Source of the DNA: Candidatus Ideonella esbjergensis
GTDB taxonomy: Bacteria > Pseudomonadota > Gammaproteobacteria > Burkholderiales > Burkholderiaceae_C
Assembly (NCBI GenBank): GCA_016710065.1
Contig: JADJLP010000007.1
Coordinates: 20,069-84,068, forward strand
Direction of reading: 5' to 3'
DNA length: 64,000 nt
Shown here: positions 42,390 through 50,375 of the stretch, piece after piece
How positions within the stretch are numbered: the stretch's first letter is position 1
How the letters are laid out: each line of letters begins with the position of its first letter
Position numbers and translations under genes: made by a program
The notes under the pieces: generated by a model
The model's input: only the letters and a program-made list of their open reading frames with translations
The model's database searches: none
Told to the model about the DNA's origin: nothing

Positions 42390-42878
42390 TCAGGGCTTGG
42401 GTTTGCTGGTCAGCACCTGCAGCGGCTTGCCGGTCTCGCAGGTGTTGTGCGGGATCACGAAGCTCAGGGCCCCCTTGGGCCCATGGGCGGCGGAGGATGC
42501 GGGCATCGCCTCCAGTGTCTTGAGTGCGGCTTGCCAGACCGGCGCCCCGCCACGCACGGCGAGGATGGCCTTGCCCGGATGCTGCCGGGCCAGCGTGGCC
42601 CCCACAGCCTTGGCCTTGGCATCGTCATCGGCCACCACCACCACCGAGGCCGTGGGCACGATGCGCAGGCCAGGCTTGTAGCGCAGGGCATCCGCCAGCG
42701 GCAGCGCCTGGCGCTGCGGCTCGCCCCGGGCGTCGATGACACAGCATGGTGGGTTGGTCTGGAGTGCAGCCACCAGTTCGGCTTCACCTTGCAGGCTCAG
42801 GCCGGCCCAAGCCGCAGGGGCTGCGGCGAAGTACCCGAGAACCACGAGGTGTTGGATCCGATTGCGCAGGAAACTCAT
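42390..42878 (-). CDS. Periplasmic rhodanese-like protein
   Basis: A 162-residue protein with an N-terminal signal peptide (cleavage near AWAGL). The rhodanese-like fold is suggested by PPCCVIDARGEPQRQALPLADALRY and the later VVVVADDDAKAKAVGATLARQ and ILAVRGGAPVW. The usual catalytic-loop Cys (CRxGxR) is not seen where expected; the segment VRGGAP takes its place, so it may bind rather than transfer sulfur. The stop region overlaps nothing; the start overlaps the previous gene by 4 bp. Confidence 0.65.
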   Translation of the reverse strand: MSFLRNRIQHLVVLGYFAAAPAAWAGLSLQGEAELVAALQTNPPCCVIDARGEPQRQALPLADALRYKPGLRIVPTASVVVVADDDAKAKAVGATLARQHPGKAILAVRGGAPVWQAALKTLEAMPASSAAHGPKGALSFVIPHNTCETGKPLQVLTSKPKP

Positions 42879-43576
42879 GAGCGGCTTTCAGGGGCGGTGC
42901 CGGTGGCGGGTGCCGAAGCAGCAGGGGGTGGCAGAAATTCCTGGCGCCGGTGGTACAGCGCGATGGGCAGCGCCAACTGCGTGGCCTGCCCGAAGTTGAT
43001 CCAGTCGGCCACGGCCGGTGCGGGATCGTGCAGCGGTGCCACCCACAGCTTGTCGCCCAGGGCCTCGACCATGCCGGCGCAGAGATTCAGGTCGGTGTCG
43101 TCGCAGATGTCGGCACGCAGCAGCACGCTTTGCACACCACGGTGCACCATCTCCTCCAGCCACGACAGTGCCCGCACGCCGGATCTTTCGCCATTGGCCC
43201 GCAGCACCTCCCAGATCGGCTCGCACAGCGAAGGGGTGACCACACGGAAGTCGGCGTTGGACACGGTTTCGAACGACCAACTCACCGCTTGCCGCTTCAC
43301 CGGCACATGCAAGCCGATGCGTGCCGCGCCAAAGCGTTTGACCAATCGGGTGATGGTGGCGCTCTCCAGCAAGGCCGCCTCGCCGATGAAGACCCTGGTC
43401 ACCCCCGCGTCCAGCAAGCTGTTCGCCACCGACTCGGGCTCGCCGTTCAGCACCACCTGGGCGCGGCCAACGGAGTGCATCAGGTCCGCCAGGCGCGGCG
43501 AGTACGGCAGCAACGTGGGTACGCCCGGCAACACCTCGGTGGTGTTGCGCGCCAGGCAGCAAAAGCGGGGGTTCAT
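42875..43576 (-). CDS. TIM-barrel (HisA-like?) protein of unknown role
   Basis: A 233-residue protein from the ATG at 43576 (overlapping the previous gene by 4 bp). The repeated strand-helix pattern (AQVVLNGEPESVANSLLDAGVTRVFIGEAALLES, RIGLHVPVKR, KLWVAPLHDPAPAVADWINFG) resembles HisA/HisF-type barrels. The standard phosphate-binding loops are not obvious. In a respiratory molybdoenzyme operon it is unexpected. The fold call is tentative; the function is unknown. Confidence 0.5.
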   Translation of the reverse strand: MNPRFCCLARNTTEVLPGVPTLLPYSPRLADLMHSVGRAQVVLNGEPESVANSLLDAGVTRVFIGEAALLESATITRLVKRFGAARIGLHVPVKRQAVSWSFETVSNADFRVVTPSLCEPIWEVLRANGERSGVRALSWLEEMVHRGVQSVLLRADICDDTDLNLCAGMVEALGDKLWVAPLHDPAPAVADWINFGQATQLALPIALYHRRQEFLPPPAASAPATGTAPESRS

Positions 43577-44022
43577 GGTGAGGCGCTGGCCATCTCGAAC
43601 TTGGGCAGCAACAGCGGCCAGACCGGGCATTCGGCATCGGGCGCCAGGCCCACCAGCAAGGGCCGCAACTCATGCAGGGTGTTGTAGATGGGCTCGATGC
43701 GTATGCCCAGGTAGGCCGGCCGGTAGCGGCCCAGGGCCATCAGGGCATCGTCGAGCATCAGCAGCGCGCCTTCCTGGTTGCGGTTCTGGGTGAAGAACAG
43801 CGCCAGGGTGGCAAAGGCCAGTGCTTGCAGGAACTCGGCCTCGGGGTCGCGCTGGCCCAGCGCACTGTCGCGGATCAAGCGCGACCAGCGCTGGTTCAAC
43901 CAGTCGTGCAGGGTGCCCAGGTCGTTGCTGTTCCAGAGTTGGGCCACCTCGGTCCAGTCAAGCTCCGACAGCACCTGGCGGTCGGGGGCGGAAAACGGGC
44001 GCGCATGCAGGTCGAGAAGCAT
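43573..44022 (-). CDS. 149-residue helical protein of the molybdoenzyme operon
   Basis: Starts at 44022 (MLLDLHARPFSAPDRQVLSE) 11 bp after the chaperone gene, and its stop overlaps the next start (ATGA). The protein is all-helical with a Trp-rich N-terminal half (LDWTEVAQLWNSNDLGTLHDWLNQRW) and no cofactor motif. It might be a second chaperone. Family not recognised. Confidence 0.6.
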   Translation of the reverse strand: MLLDLHARPFSAPDRQVLSELDWTEVAQLWNSNDLGTLHDWLNQRWSRLIRDSALGQRDPEAEFLQALAFATLALFFTQNRNQEGALLMLDDALMALGRYRPAYLGIRIEPIYNTLHELRPLLVGLAPDAECPVWPLLLPKFEMASASP

Positions 44023-44033
44023 GGTGTGGGCCT

Positions 44034-44957
44034 TCAGAGCTGCAGATCCTGCATGGCAGAGATCGGTGAAATCGGGATCACGCGGGCGGCGCCGCCGTCG
44101 GGCCGGCTGGGGGTACAACCGCCGCACACGGGCTCATCGAGGTTGAACTCCACCTTGACCTCGGTCTTGGGCACTTCCAGTTGGCCCTGGTCCAGGTCGT
44201 CGAGCTTGCTCAGGCCCATGGCCACGATCTCCTCCTGGGCAAAGCCACCCAGCAGGCGGGCCATCTCGCGGTAGAACGAATGGTTTGCTGCGCGCGTGAT
44301 CAGGCTGCTGTAGCCGCGCACCCAACGCCCCAGATGCAGAGCCCAGAAGCGTTTGACCTCCTTGTCCAGCGTCTTGTAGACGGATTGCTGGTCACGGGCG
44401 AGGGCCATGGCCGCCTGTTCCAGCAACTCGGCCACAAAGCTCAGTTCGATGCCCAGCTGGTCCGCAAAAACCTCGAAGCGACCGCGTTGCACCTCGAACC
44501 CCAGGCGCTGGTAAATCTTCAACACCTCGTAGTGCGGGTCTTGCTTGAAGCGTCCGGTGAGCCGCACCGATTCCACCGGCGGAAAGCCGCCCGACGAGGC
44601 GAACAGGGTGGCGTACTCACAGGCCAGCGCATCCTCCAGCGCCTGCGGCTCGGCATCCAGAACGTCGGCGGCAAACACCACGCCCATCTGTGCCAGCGAC
44701 GCCAGCATCTGCGGGCTGCGCATGGCCTGCAGGAACTGCGGCGAGGCTTCCTCGACGAACACGCCGGCGAGGATGCGGTACATCTGGGCGCGGGCCTGCA
44801 GCTCTTGCTGCAAGGCCACGGGGTCGAGCGGAACAGCGGACTCGGTGTCCACCTTGGTGGGGGCATCGTCAAAGGCCAGGTCGGAGCTGAGCACCGGGGC
44901 ATCCTTTTCATCTGTCCAAGTCGCCCGAAGGCGGCTCGGCGTGTTGCACTGAAACAC
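44034..44957 (-). CDS. TorD/DmsD-family redox-enzyme chaperone
   Basis: A 307-residue protein whose middle (about 50-240) has the TorD/DmsD pattern: QARAQMYRILAGVFVEEASPQFLQAMR, CEYATLFAS, EVFADQLGIELSFVAELLEQAAMALARD. Such chaperones bind the Tat signal and guide cofactor insertion into the catalytic subunit. The C-terminal extension carries CGGC, absent from most members. The gene lies just downstream of the catalytic subunit, which has the Tat motif it would bind. Confidence 0.85.
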   Translation of the reverse strand: MFQCNTPSRLRATWTDEKDAPVLSSDLAFDDAPTKVDTESAVPLDPVALQQELQARAQMYRILAGVFVEEASPQFLQAMRSPQMLASLAQMGVVFAADVLDAEPQALEDALACEYATLFASSGGFPPVESVRLTGRFKQDPHYEVLKIYQRLGFEVQRGRFEVFADQLGIELSFVAELLEQAAMALARDQQSVYKTLDKEVKRFWALHLGRWVRGYSSLITRAANHSFYREMARLLGGFAQEEIVAMGLSKLDDLDQGQLEVPKTEVKVEFNLDEPVCGGCTPSRPDGGAARVIPISPISAMQDLQL

Positions 44958-45009
44958 CTGCGGCCGGAGCGGGCTTGCACCCGCTCCGGCCGTTCAAGGC
45001 AAGCGCCAA

Positions 45010-47649
45010 TCAGTGGCCACCCGCAGCCTTGTGCTTGACGCTTTCCGGGCCGCCCCACGAGGCCATCTCGGGGTGCATCTTGCGGTGCAGGTCGCCGGTG
45101 TAGGCGTAGCGCATGGTCTCCTTGAAGGCGGCCACGTGCTTTTCCCAATTGCCCTCGGAGTCGCCGTACTTGTCGTTCGGGCCTGCCTTGGTCACCTTCA
45201 CCACGGTGTCGTACCAGCCCTGCGAGCCGCCGATCGGGTCGGCCACCACCGGGATGATGTTGTTCGGGTGCACGCCCTTGTCGTCCCACCAGACGTTGGC
45301 CAGGTCAGCATCTTCCTGCCCGTGGCTGGCATCGCCCTTGGCATTCTTGTGCTTGAGCGTGGCCAGACGGCCGTACTCCCAGTGGCCGAAGCCGGTGGGG
45401 ATGGACACCACCTTGGGGTGGATGCCTTCGGTGACGAAGGCCTTGGTCACCAGGTAGCCCACGGCGCTTTCCACACGCACCAGGTCACCGGTCTTGACGC
45501 CCAGCTTGGCGGCGGTCTCGGGGTTCATCCAAGCCGGGTTGCTGTGGGCGATTTCGGCCAACCACTTCACCGCCGCCGTGCGCGACTGCTTGTGCACATT
45601 GAGCTTGAAGGTGGACAGGATCAGCTCATCATCCTTCATGCTTTCATGCCAGGGGATGCGCTTGAAGGTGGGCATGGGGTTGAAGCCGTACTCGGCCCAC
45701 TGCTCCACGCGCACGTTGATGACGCGGTTGCCGGTGGGGAAGCCCACATAGTTCTTGCCGCCGCGCTGCACACCGATGGCGTGGCCGCCCTTGGTGATGG
45801 TGCCGCCCTTTTCCACCGTGGCCCCGGCCATGTCGGCCGCCGACAGCTCCTTCTTGTACAGCCCGTACTCGGCCTGTATCTCACGGCCGGTCTTGTCAGA
45901 CACCTTGCCGGTCTTGGGGTTGAGCTTGCCGTAGATGGGCCAGACGCCGTGTTCCTTCAGGAAGTTCAGGCCGCCGGCTTCCTTCAGGCCCGGCACGTTG
46001 TCGAAGTGGTGGCGCATGTAGTCCTCGCCGTCCTTGAACTCCCAGAACTGCTTCATGCCGCGTTTGCCGTCCGGGTCCAGCCTGTGGATGATGTCGCGCA
46101 GCATCACGCGGTTCTCGCGCGATTCGCCCAGCGACTTGTGCACCGGCTGGCGTATGCCCAGCCAGGGCCACAGCGAGTTGGGCATTGATTCGGGCTCCCA
46201 GCGCTCCAGGTAGGGGCAGTCGGGCAGGATCAGGTCGGCCAGCGCGGTCTCCTCGCCCATGAAGGGGCTCATGGAGACGATGTAGGGCAGCAGCTTCTCG
46301 TCCTTGAACAGCTTGCCCCACACCGCCATCGAGCCCGGGTTGGTGTAGACCGGGTTGTCCTGGTAGGTGAAGTAGACGTTGATCTTCTGCTTGCCCTCGG
46401 CGATCCAGAACGGCGTCAGGTGGCTCACCTTGTGCGCCGCCAGCGGGTAGTCGGGCGGGTGCGAGAGGTAGGAGTCCTTGGCGGGCTTGCCGGGCTCGGG
46501 CGAGGGCTGCGGCCAACCCATGCCGCGCGGCAGGCAGTAGCCGCCCTTCTTCTCGACGTTGCCCGTCATGATGGGCAGCATCATGCAGGCCTTCTCGTTG
46601 TACGAGCCGTACAAATGCTTGGCCGGGCCGCGGTAGGTGAACAGCGTGGCCGGCTTGGTGGTGGCGAACTCGCGCGCGATGCGCTCGATGGTTTCCACCG
46701 GCACGCCCGAGATCTTCGAGGCCCACTCTGGCGTGTACTGCTTGTAGTGCGCCTTCAGCTCATCGACCGTGACGTTGGTCCAGTTGGTGATGAAGTCGCT
46801 GTCCTGCAGGTCTTCACGCAGGATCACGTGGCCGATGGCCAGTGCCACGGCGCCGTCGGTGGCGGGAAAAACCGGGATCCACTCGTCAGAGAAGCCGGCC
46901 GTGTTCGACAACCGCACGTCGAAGGTGACGATCTTCATCTGGTTGTCGATGCGGCCTTCGGTCACCCGTTGCGACAGCGGGTTGTGGAAGTAAGCCGCCT
47001 CCAGCACATTGGAGCCGAAGTTCAGCACGTACTTGGCGTTGGCGAAGTCGGGCGTCTCGATGTCGGGGCCCCAGGTGGGCTCCATGCCCACCTTCTTCGA
47101 CGACTCGCACACCGAGGTGTGGTTCACAACGGTGGCCGAGCCCAGCGTCTTCATGAACCGGTCCAGCGTGCCGCCGGTACGGTTGCGGCCGTACTTGAGC
47201 ATGACGGTGTTCGGGTCTTCCTTGAGCGCGGCGTCGAGCTTGCCCGTCAGTTCAGCCAGGGCCTCGTCCCAGGTGATGCGCTTCCACTTGCCTTCGCCGC
47301 GCGCGCCCACGCGCTTGAGCGGGTAGAGGATGCGGTCGGGGTCGTAGCTGTACCACATGCCCGAATTGCCCTTGGCGCACAAACGGCCTCGGGTGGAGAC
47401 GTGCTCGGGGTTGCCTTCGAGCTTCACCACGCGGTCGTTCTCCAGGTAGGCGATGGCGCCGTCCTGGATGTTGCACACGTGGCAGCCGGTGGGCACGGCG
47501 CGGCGCTCAACGCCCGAGACCGGGCCCACGTCCTTGCCGCCGAGGGAGTTTTCCATGGCGCCAACCAGGCGCGGCGCCACGGCCGCCGCAGCCCCGGTGC
47601 CGGCGCTGACCTGAATGAAGGTGCGGCGCGAAACGGAGGGAGTTTTCAT
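45010..47649 (-). CDS. DMSO-reductase-family molybdoenzyme catalytic subunit, Tat-exported
   Basis: An 879-residue periplasmic enzyme. The N-terminus has the twin-arginine motif SRRTFIQ (7-13). The Fe-S motif is CHVCNIQD: C56, C59, then D63 where a Cys is normal, and C91 after exactly 27 residues (RLCAKG). The likely molybdenum ligand is C181 in TSVCESSKKVG. Molybdopterin-binding blocks follow throughout. With a four-cluster ferredoxin subunit and an NrfD-type anchor it makes a PsrABC/TtrABC/ArxABC-type complex linked to the quinone pool. The substrate is unknown; an oxyanion is plausible from the regulators. Length fits the family. Confidence 0.9.
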   Translation of the reverse strand: MKTPSVSRRTFIQVSAGTGAAAAVAPRLVGAMENSLGGKDVGPVSGVERRAVPTGCHVCNIQDGAIAYLENDRVVKLEGNPEHVSTRGRLCAKGNSGMWYSYDPDRILYPLKRVGARGEGKWKRITWDEALAELTGKLDAALKEDPNTVMLKYGRNRTGGTLDRFMKTLGSATVVNHTSVCESSKKVGMEPTWGPDIETPDFANAKYVLNFGSNVLEAAYFHNPLSQRVTEGRIDNQMKIVTFDVRLSNTAGFSDEWIPVFPATDGAVALAIGHVILREDLQDSDFITNWTNVTVDELKAHYKQYTPEWASKISGVPVETIERIAREFATTKPATLFTYRGPAKHLYGSYNEKACMMLPIMTGNVEKKGGYCLPRGMGWPQPSPEPGKPAKDSYLSHPPDYPLAAHKVSHLTPFWIAEGKQKINVYFTYQDNPVYTNPGSMAVWGKLFKDEKLLPYIVSMSPFMGEETALADLILPDCPYLERWEPESMPNSLWPWLGIRQPVHKSLGESRENRVMLRDIIHRLDPDGKRGMKQFWEFKDGEDYMRHHFDNVPGLKEAGGLNFLKEHGVWPIYGKLNPKTGKVSDKTGREIQAEYGLYKKELSAADMAGATVEKGGTITKGGHAIGVQRGGKNYVGFPTGNRVINVRVEQWAEYGFNPMPTFKRIPWHESMKDDELILSTFKLNVHKQSRTAAVKWLAEIAHSNPAWMNPETAAKLGVKTGDLVRVESAVGYLVTKAFVTEGIHPKVVSIPTGFGHWEYGRLATLKHKNAKGDASHGQEDADLANVWWDDKGVHPNNIIPVVADPIGGSQGWYDTVVKVTKAGPNDKYGDSEGNWEKHVAAFKETMRYAYTGDLHRKMHPEMASWGGPESVKHKAAGGH

Positions 47650-47671
47650 GTCTTGTTTCCTCGCAAGCGGT

Positions 47672-48529
47672 TCAGAACAAAGATTGCATTTGCTGCGGCG
47701 CCATCAAGATGCCGTAGCGCAGGGCCGCGCTGCCCACCAGCACCAGCGCCGAGGCCAGTGCAACGGTGCCGGGGCGGTGCCCGGCAGGTGCCAGCAGCAA
47801 GGCCACCGGGGCGACCGTGCCGGCCACCACGCCCAGGCCCACGAAGATCAGGCCCATGGTGCCGGTGGTGAGAATGATGTAGGTGAGCTCTTCGGCGCTG
47901 CCGCCGTAGTTGGTGGTGCCCAGAATGCCCACCAGCACCACGCCCACGGCGCCCACCGACCACACCAGGTACTGCCGCAGCGTGGCCTGGGCTTCGGCGT
48001 TGCCGCGCGTCAGCAATGCACTCACCGCCGCACCCGAGGCCATGGCCAGGGCCACGAACAGCACGGGCATCACCGGGGTGTTCCACAGCGGGCGCGACTG
48101 GTGCACCGAGAGGTCGTAGCCGGTGTAGATCGGCAGGCCCAGGGCCAGCAAGGCCACCAACAGGGCCAGCTTCTTGCCGGTGGTCTCATCACCCTTGCGC
48201 AACATGAGCAGGTAGCCCACCAGTGCCAGGCCAAAGCACGCGATGTTCAGCGAGCCCCAGGCCAGCGGCGAGGTGAAGTGCAGGTAGGCCGGGTTCAGCA
48301 CATTGAGAAATCGCAGCGGCTGCGACAGGTCGCCGATCAGCAGCAGACCACCCACCGCCAACAACGCGAACGCGCCATAGGCCGCTGGCTTGCGCAGGCC
48401 CGCGAGTTCAGGCTTGTGCCAGGACAGGAAGGAGAAGAACGCCAGGCCGGCGCAGATGCCGATGACGAAGAAGTAAATCGCGTAAGTGGCATGCCACGAC
48501 ACATCGTGGAACCAGAGATATTCACCCAT
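47672..48529 (-). CDS. NrfD/PsrC-family quinone-interacting membrane subunit
   Basis: A 285-residue polytopic membrane protein from the ATG at 48529 (GAGGAG upstream). Eight hydrophobic helices are visible, starting YAIYFFVIGICAGLAFFSFLSW. It anchors the complex and exchanges electrons with quinol at the periplasmic side. It overlaps no gene but lies 22 bp before the catalytic subunit and 13 bp after the ferredoxin subunit. The first 17 residues of the longer frame are hydrophilic and not used. Confidence 0.88.
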   Translation of the reverse strand: MGEYLWFHDVSWHATYAIYFFVIGICAGLAFFSFLSWHKPELAGLRKPAAYGAFALLAVGGLLLIGDLSQPLRFLNVLNPAYLHFTSPLAWGSLNIACFGLALVGYLLMLRKGDETTGKKLALLVALLALGLPIYTGYDLSVHQSRPLWNTPVMPVLFVALAMASGAAVSALLTRGNAEAQATLRQYLVWSVGAVGVVLVGILGTTNYGGSAEELTYIILTTGTMGLIFVGLGVVAGTVAPVALLLAPAGHRPGTVALASALVLVGSAALRYGILMAPQQMQSLF

Positions 48530-48542
48530 GGTGTGGTGCTCC

Positions 48543-49241
48543 TCAGATGTTGAAGTGGTTCTTGAAGGCGGAGCGCTCAAGGTCCATCACGTCGTTCTTC
48601 TGGTAACCCTCGCGGCCGAACTCGGTCTGGTTGCGGTCGGCGCCGATGTAGAAGACGTGGGGCTTGGTGCCCTGTTCGGGCCGCAGCACCTGGGTGGCGT
48701 TCTTGGCCACCAGGTACGAAACCTCGCTGTTCGGGTCGTTCAGGTCACCGAACACCCGCGAGCGGCCGATGCAGGTCTGCACGCAGGCCGGCACCAGATC
48801 CTGGGTGACGCGGTGGAAGCAGAAGGTGCACTTGTCCACCACGTTCGTGATGGGCGTGTAGGTGCGGTGCGAGGGCAGCATGAAGCGCGCGTTGTAGGGG
48901 CACGCCGCCATGCAGCTGCGGCAGCCGATGCAGCGCTCGTAGCGCTGCAGCACGAAGCCGCCGTCCTCCACCACGAAGGTGGCCTCCACTGGGCAGTTGC
49001 GCACGCACGGTGGATCCTCGCAGTGGTTGCACAACCGGGGCAAGAATTTGCGCGAGACGTTGGGGTACTTGCCGGTGACCTTGTACGGAACCCAGGTGCG
49101 GTTCACCCCCAGCGGGGTGTCGTACTCGGCCTTGCAGGCCACCTGGCAGGCCATGCAGCCGATGCACCGGCGGGTGTCGACCACCATGGCGTACCGCTTT
49201 TTGCCCGCCTTGCCGGCCGTGGCATTGGATGCTTCACTCAT
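48543..49241 (-). CDS. Four-cluster ferredoxin subunit (PsrB/PhsB/DmsB type)
   Basis: A 232-residue protein with four Cys sets: CIGCMACQVAC, CNHCEDPPCVRNC, CIGCRSCMAAC and CTFCFHR...CVQTC. This is the standard electron-transfer subunit between the molybdenum subunit and the NrfD-type anchor. It has no signal peptide and would be carried out with the Tat-exported partner. It is the first gene of the operon; the -24/-12 promoter lies about 65 bp upstream. Confidence 0.93.
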   Translation of the reverse strand: MSEASNATAGKAGKKRYAMVVDTRRCIGCMACQVACKAEYDTPLGVNRTWVPYKVTGKYPNVSRKFLPRLCNHCEDPPCVRNCPVEATFVVEDGGFVLQRYERCIGCRSCMAACPYNARFMLPSHRTYTPITNVVDKCTFCFHRVTQDLVPACVQTCIGRSRVFGDLNDPNSEVSYLVAKNATQVLRPEQGTKPHVFYIGADRNQTEFGREGYQKNDVMDLERSAFKNHFNI

Positions 49242-49306
49242 CGATCTGTCTCCTCAGGATGAAGGCTGTAGCCCCTCTTGGGCGCGCAACTCACAGCCCA
49301 TGACTT

Positions 49307-49322
49307 CGCAACTGCCGTGCCG
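49307..49322 (-). promoter_or_regulatory. Sigma-54 (-24/-12) promoter of the molybdoenzyme operon
   Basis: Read on the minus strand: CGGCAC-N5-TTGCG, close to the RpoN consensus TGGCAC-N5-TTGCA with the key GG and GC in place. It lies 66-81 bp upstream of the ferredoxin subunit start, and a sigma-54 activator gene lies nearby. Confidence 0.75.
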
Positions 49323-49350
49323 GAGCTGATCCACCAAAAAGTTGTGGAAT

Positions 49351-49369
49351 ACCCCGACGAATTCGGGGT
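49351..49369. repeat. Inverted repeat between promoter and activator sites
   Basis: ACCCCGA (49351-49357) and TCGGGGT (49363-49369) with a 5-bp spacer, between the sigma-54 promoter and the two repeated activator-type sites. It may be a protein-binding site. Confidence 0.4.
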
Positions 49370-49394
49370 TGCTGAGGCTTATCGGGCCTGCCGA

Positions 49395-49455
49395 CGTTAC
49401 GAAATCGAAACTTGACATGGGTTTTCCCGGACTGCTTGCGTTACGAAATCGTTAT
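49395..49455. promoter_or_regulatory. Pair of activator-type sites CGTTACGAAATCG
   Basis: CGTTACGAAATCG occurs at 49395-49407 and again at 49439-49451, 44 bp apart. The first extends to a 16-bp dyad GTTACGAAATCGAAAC (GTTnCGAnnTCGnAAC); the second is a partial dyad. They lie about 75-145 bp upstream of the -24 box, the expected place for an NtrC-type enhancer. They also lie upstream of the plus-strand sensor genes, so they could control both directions. Confidence 0.6.
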
Positions 49456-49517
49456 CTACTCGGGGCCGTTTTGAGAGGGCTACCGTGGTGGGCAAAAGAC
49501 CGGATCGAGGGACGTGT

Positions 49518-50369
49518 ATGAAGCGCCGTGAGCTTTTGCAGTGCGGGGTGGCGCTCGGCCTGGGACCGGCCATGGCCCGCGCCGGTGCAGCCAGCCCGGC
49601 ATTGCGTGTGGGCCTGACGGCGGTCATCCTGGCCGACCAGGCAGCGTTTCTGGCGCGCTGGAGCGACTACCTCGCCAAGCACGCGAGCTTGACCGTCAAC
49701 TTCGTCGCCAGGGAGTCCTATCAGGCCATCCTGGACATGATGTTTACAGACCAGTTGGATGCGGCCTGGATCTGTGGCTACCCCTATGTGAAGCACCAGT
49801 CGCAGTTGCGGCTGCTGGCGGTGCCCACTTTTCATGGCGCACCTCGTTACCAGTCCTACCTGATTCGCAGCAAGGGCAGTTCGATCCTAGGTTGGAAGGA
49901 CTTGCGTGGTCAGGTGCTGGCCTACTCCGACCCCTTGTCGAACTCTGGCTGGCTGGTGGCGCAAATGCAGTTGCGCCGGGCGGGCCTGAGCCCGCGTGAC
50001 CTGAGTCGCAGCTTCTTCGCCCACGGCCATCGCAACGTTGCCGAGGCCGTGGCCACCGGCCTGGCACAAGCGGGTTGCATCGACGGCTATGTGTGGGAAA
50101 CCATGCTTGGCCAGGGCATGCCTTCGATTGCCAAGACCGAGGTGGTCTGGAAGTCCACCGAGTTCGGTTTTCCCCCCATCGTGGCCCGTGCCGGCGACCA
50201 CAACGAAGCCCTGTCAGCGCTTGGCGCCGCATTGATCCAGATGCCCGACGACCCCATGGGCCGCGACCTGCTCAAGGCACTGAACCTTTCGGGCTTCACC
50301 ACCGCCACACCGGCGCTTTTCGATTCGATCCGCGAACTCGCCAACGCCGTACACGGCAACAAGGCCTGA
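49518..50369 (+). CDS. PhnD-like periplasmic binding protein (AioX/ArxX-type sensor partner)
   Basis: From the ATG at 49518 (gaggga upstream) the protein has 283 residues. A signal starting MKRRELLQCG precedes a type-2 periplasmic binding fold of the PhnD group (ALRVGLTAVILADQAAFLARWSDYLAKHA, DAAWICGYPYVKH, VLAYSDPLSNSGWLVAQMQLRR). In arsenite systems AioX/ArxX of this fold bind the substrate and signal to the kinase. Here it lies 6 bp before a kinase gene. Cys residues are few, so the ligand cannot be read from sequence. Confidence 0.75.
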   Translation: MKRRELLQCGVALGLGPAMARAGAASPALRVGLTAVILADQAAFLARWSDYLAKHASLTVNFVARESYQAILDMMFTDQLDAAWICGYPYVKHQSQLRLLAVPTFHGAPRYQSYLIRSKGSSILGWKDLRGQVLAYSDPLSNSGWLVAQMQLRRAGLSPRDLSRSFFAHGHRNVAEAVATGLAQAGCIDGYVWETMLGQGMPSIAKTEVVWKSTEFGFPPIVARAGDHNEALSALGAALIQMPDDPMGRDLLKALNLSGFTTATPALFDSIRELANAVHGNKA

Positions 50370-50375
50370 CGGGCC

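Noticed and set aside
41251..42681. Long plus-strand ORF of 476 codons
   Set aside because: It is antisense to the polyferredoxin and rhodanese-like genes, has no motif or ribosome site, and arises from high GC in the third position.
45013..47871. Plus-strand ORFs of 391 and 483 codons opposite the molybdoenzyme gene
   Set aside because: Antisense shadows rich in H, G, V and L; the minus strand carries clear family motifs.
45010..49241. Naming the enzyme as arsenite oxidase ArxA, tetrathionate reductase TtrA or polysulfide reductase PsrA
   Set aside because: The three-subunit plan fits all of them, but the CxxCxxxD motif and accessory genes do not let me choose; naming it would be a guess.
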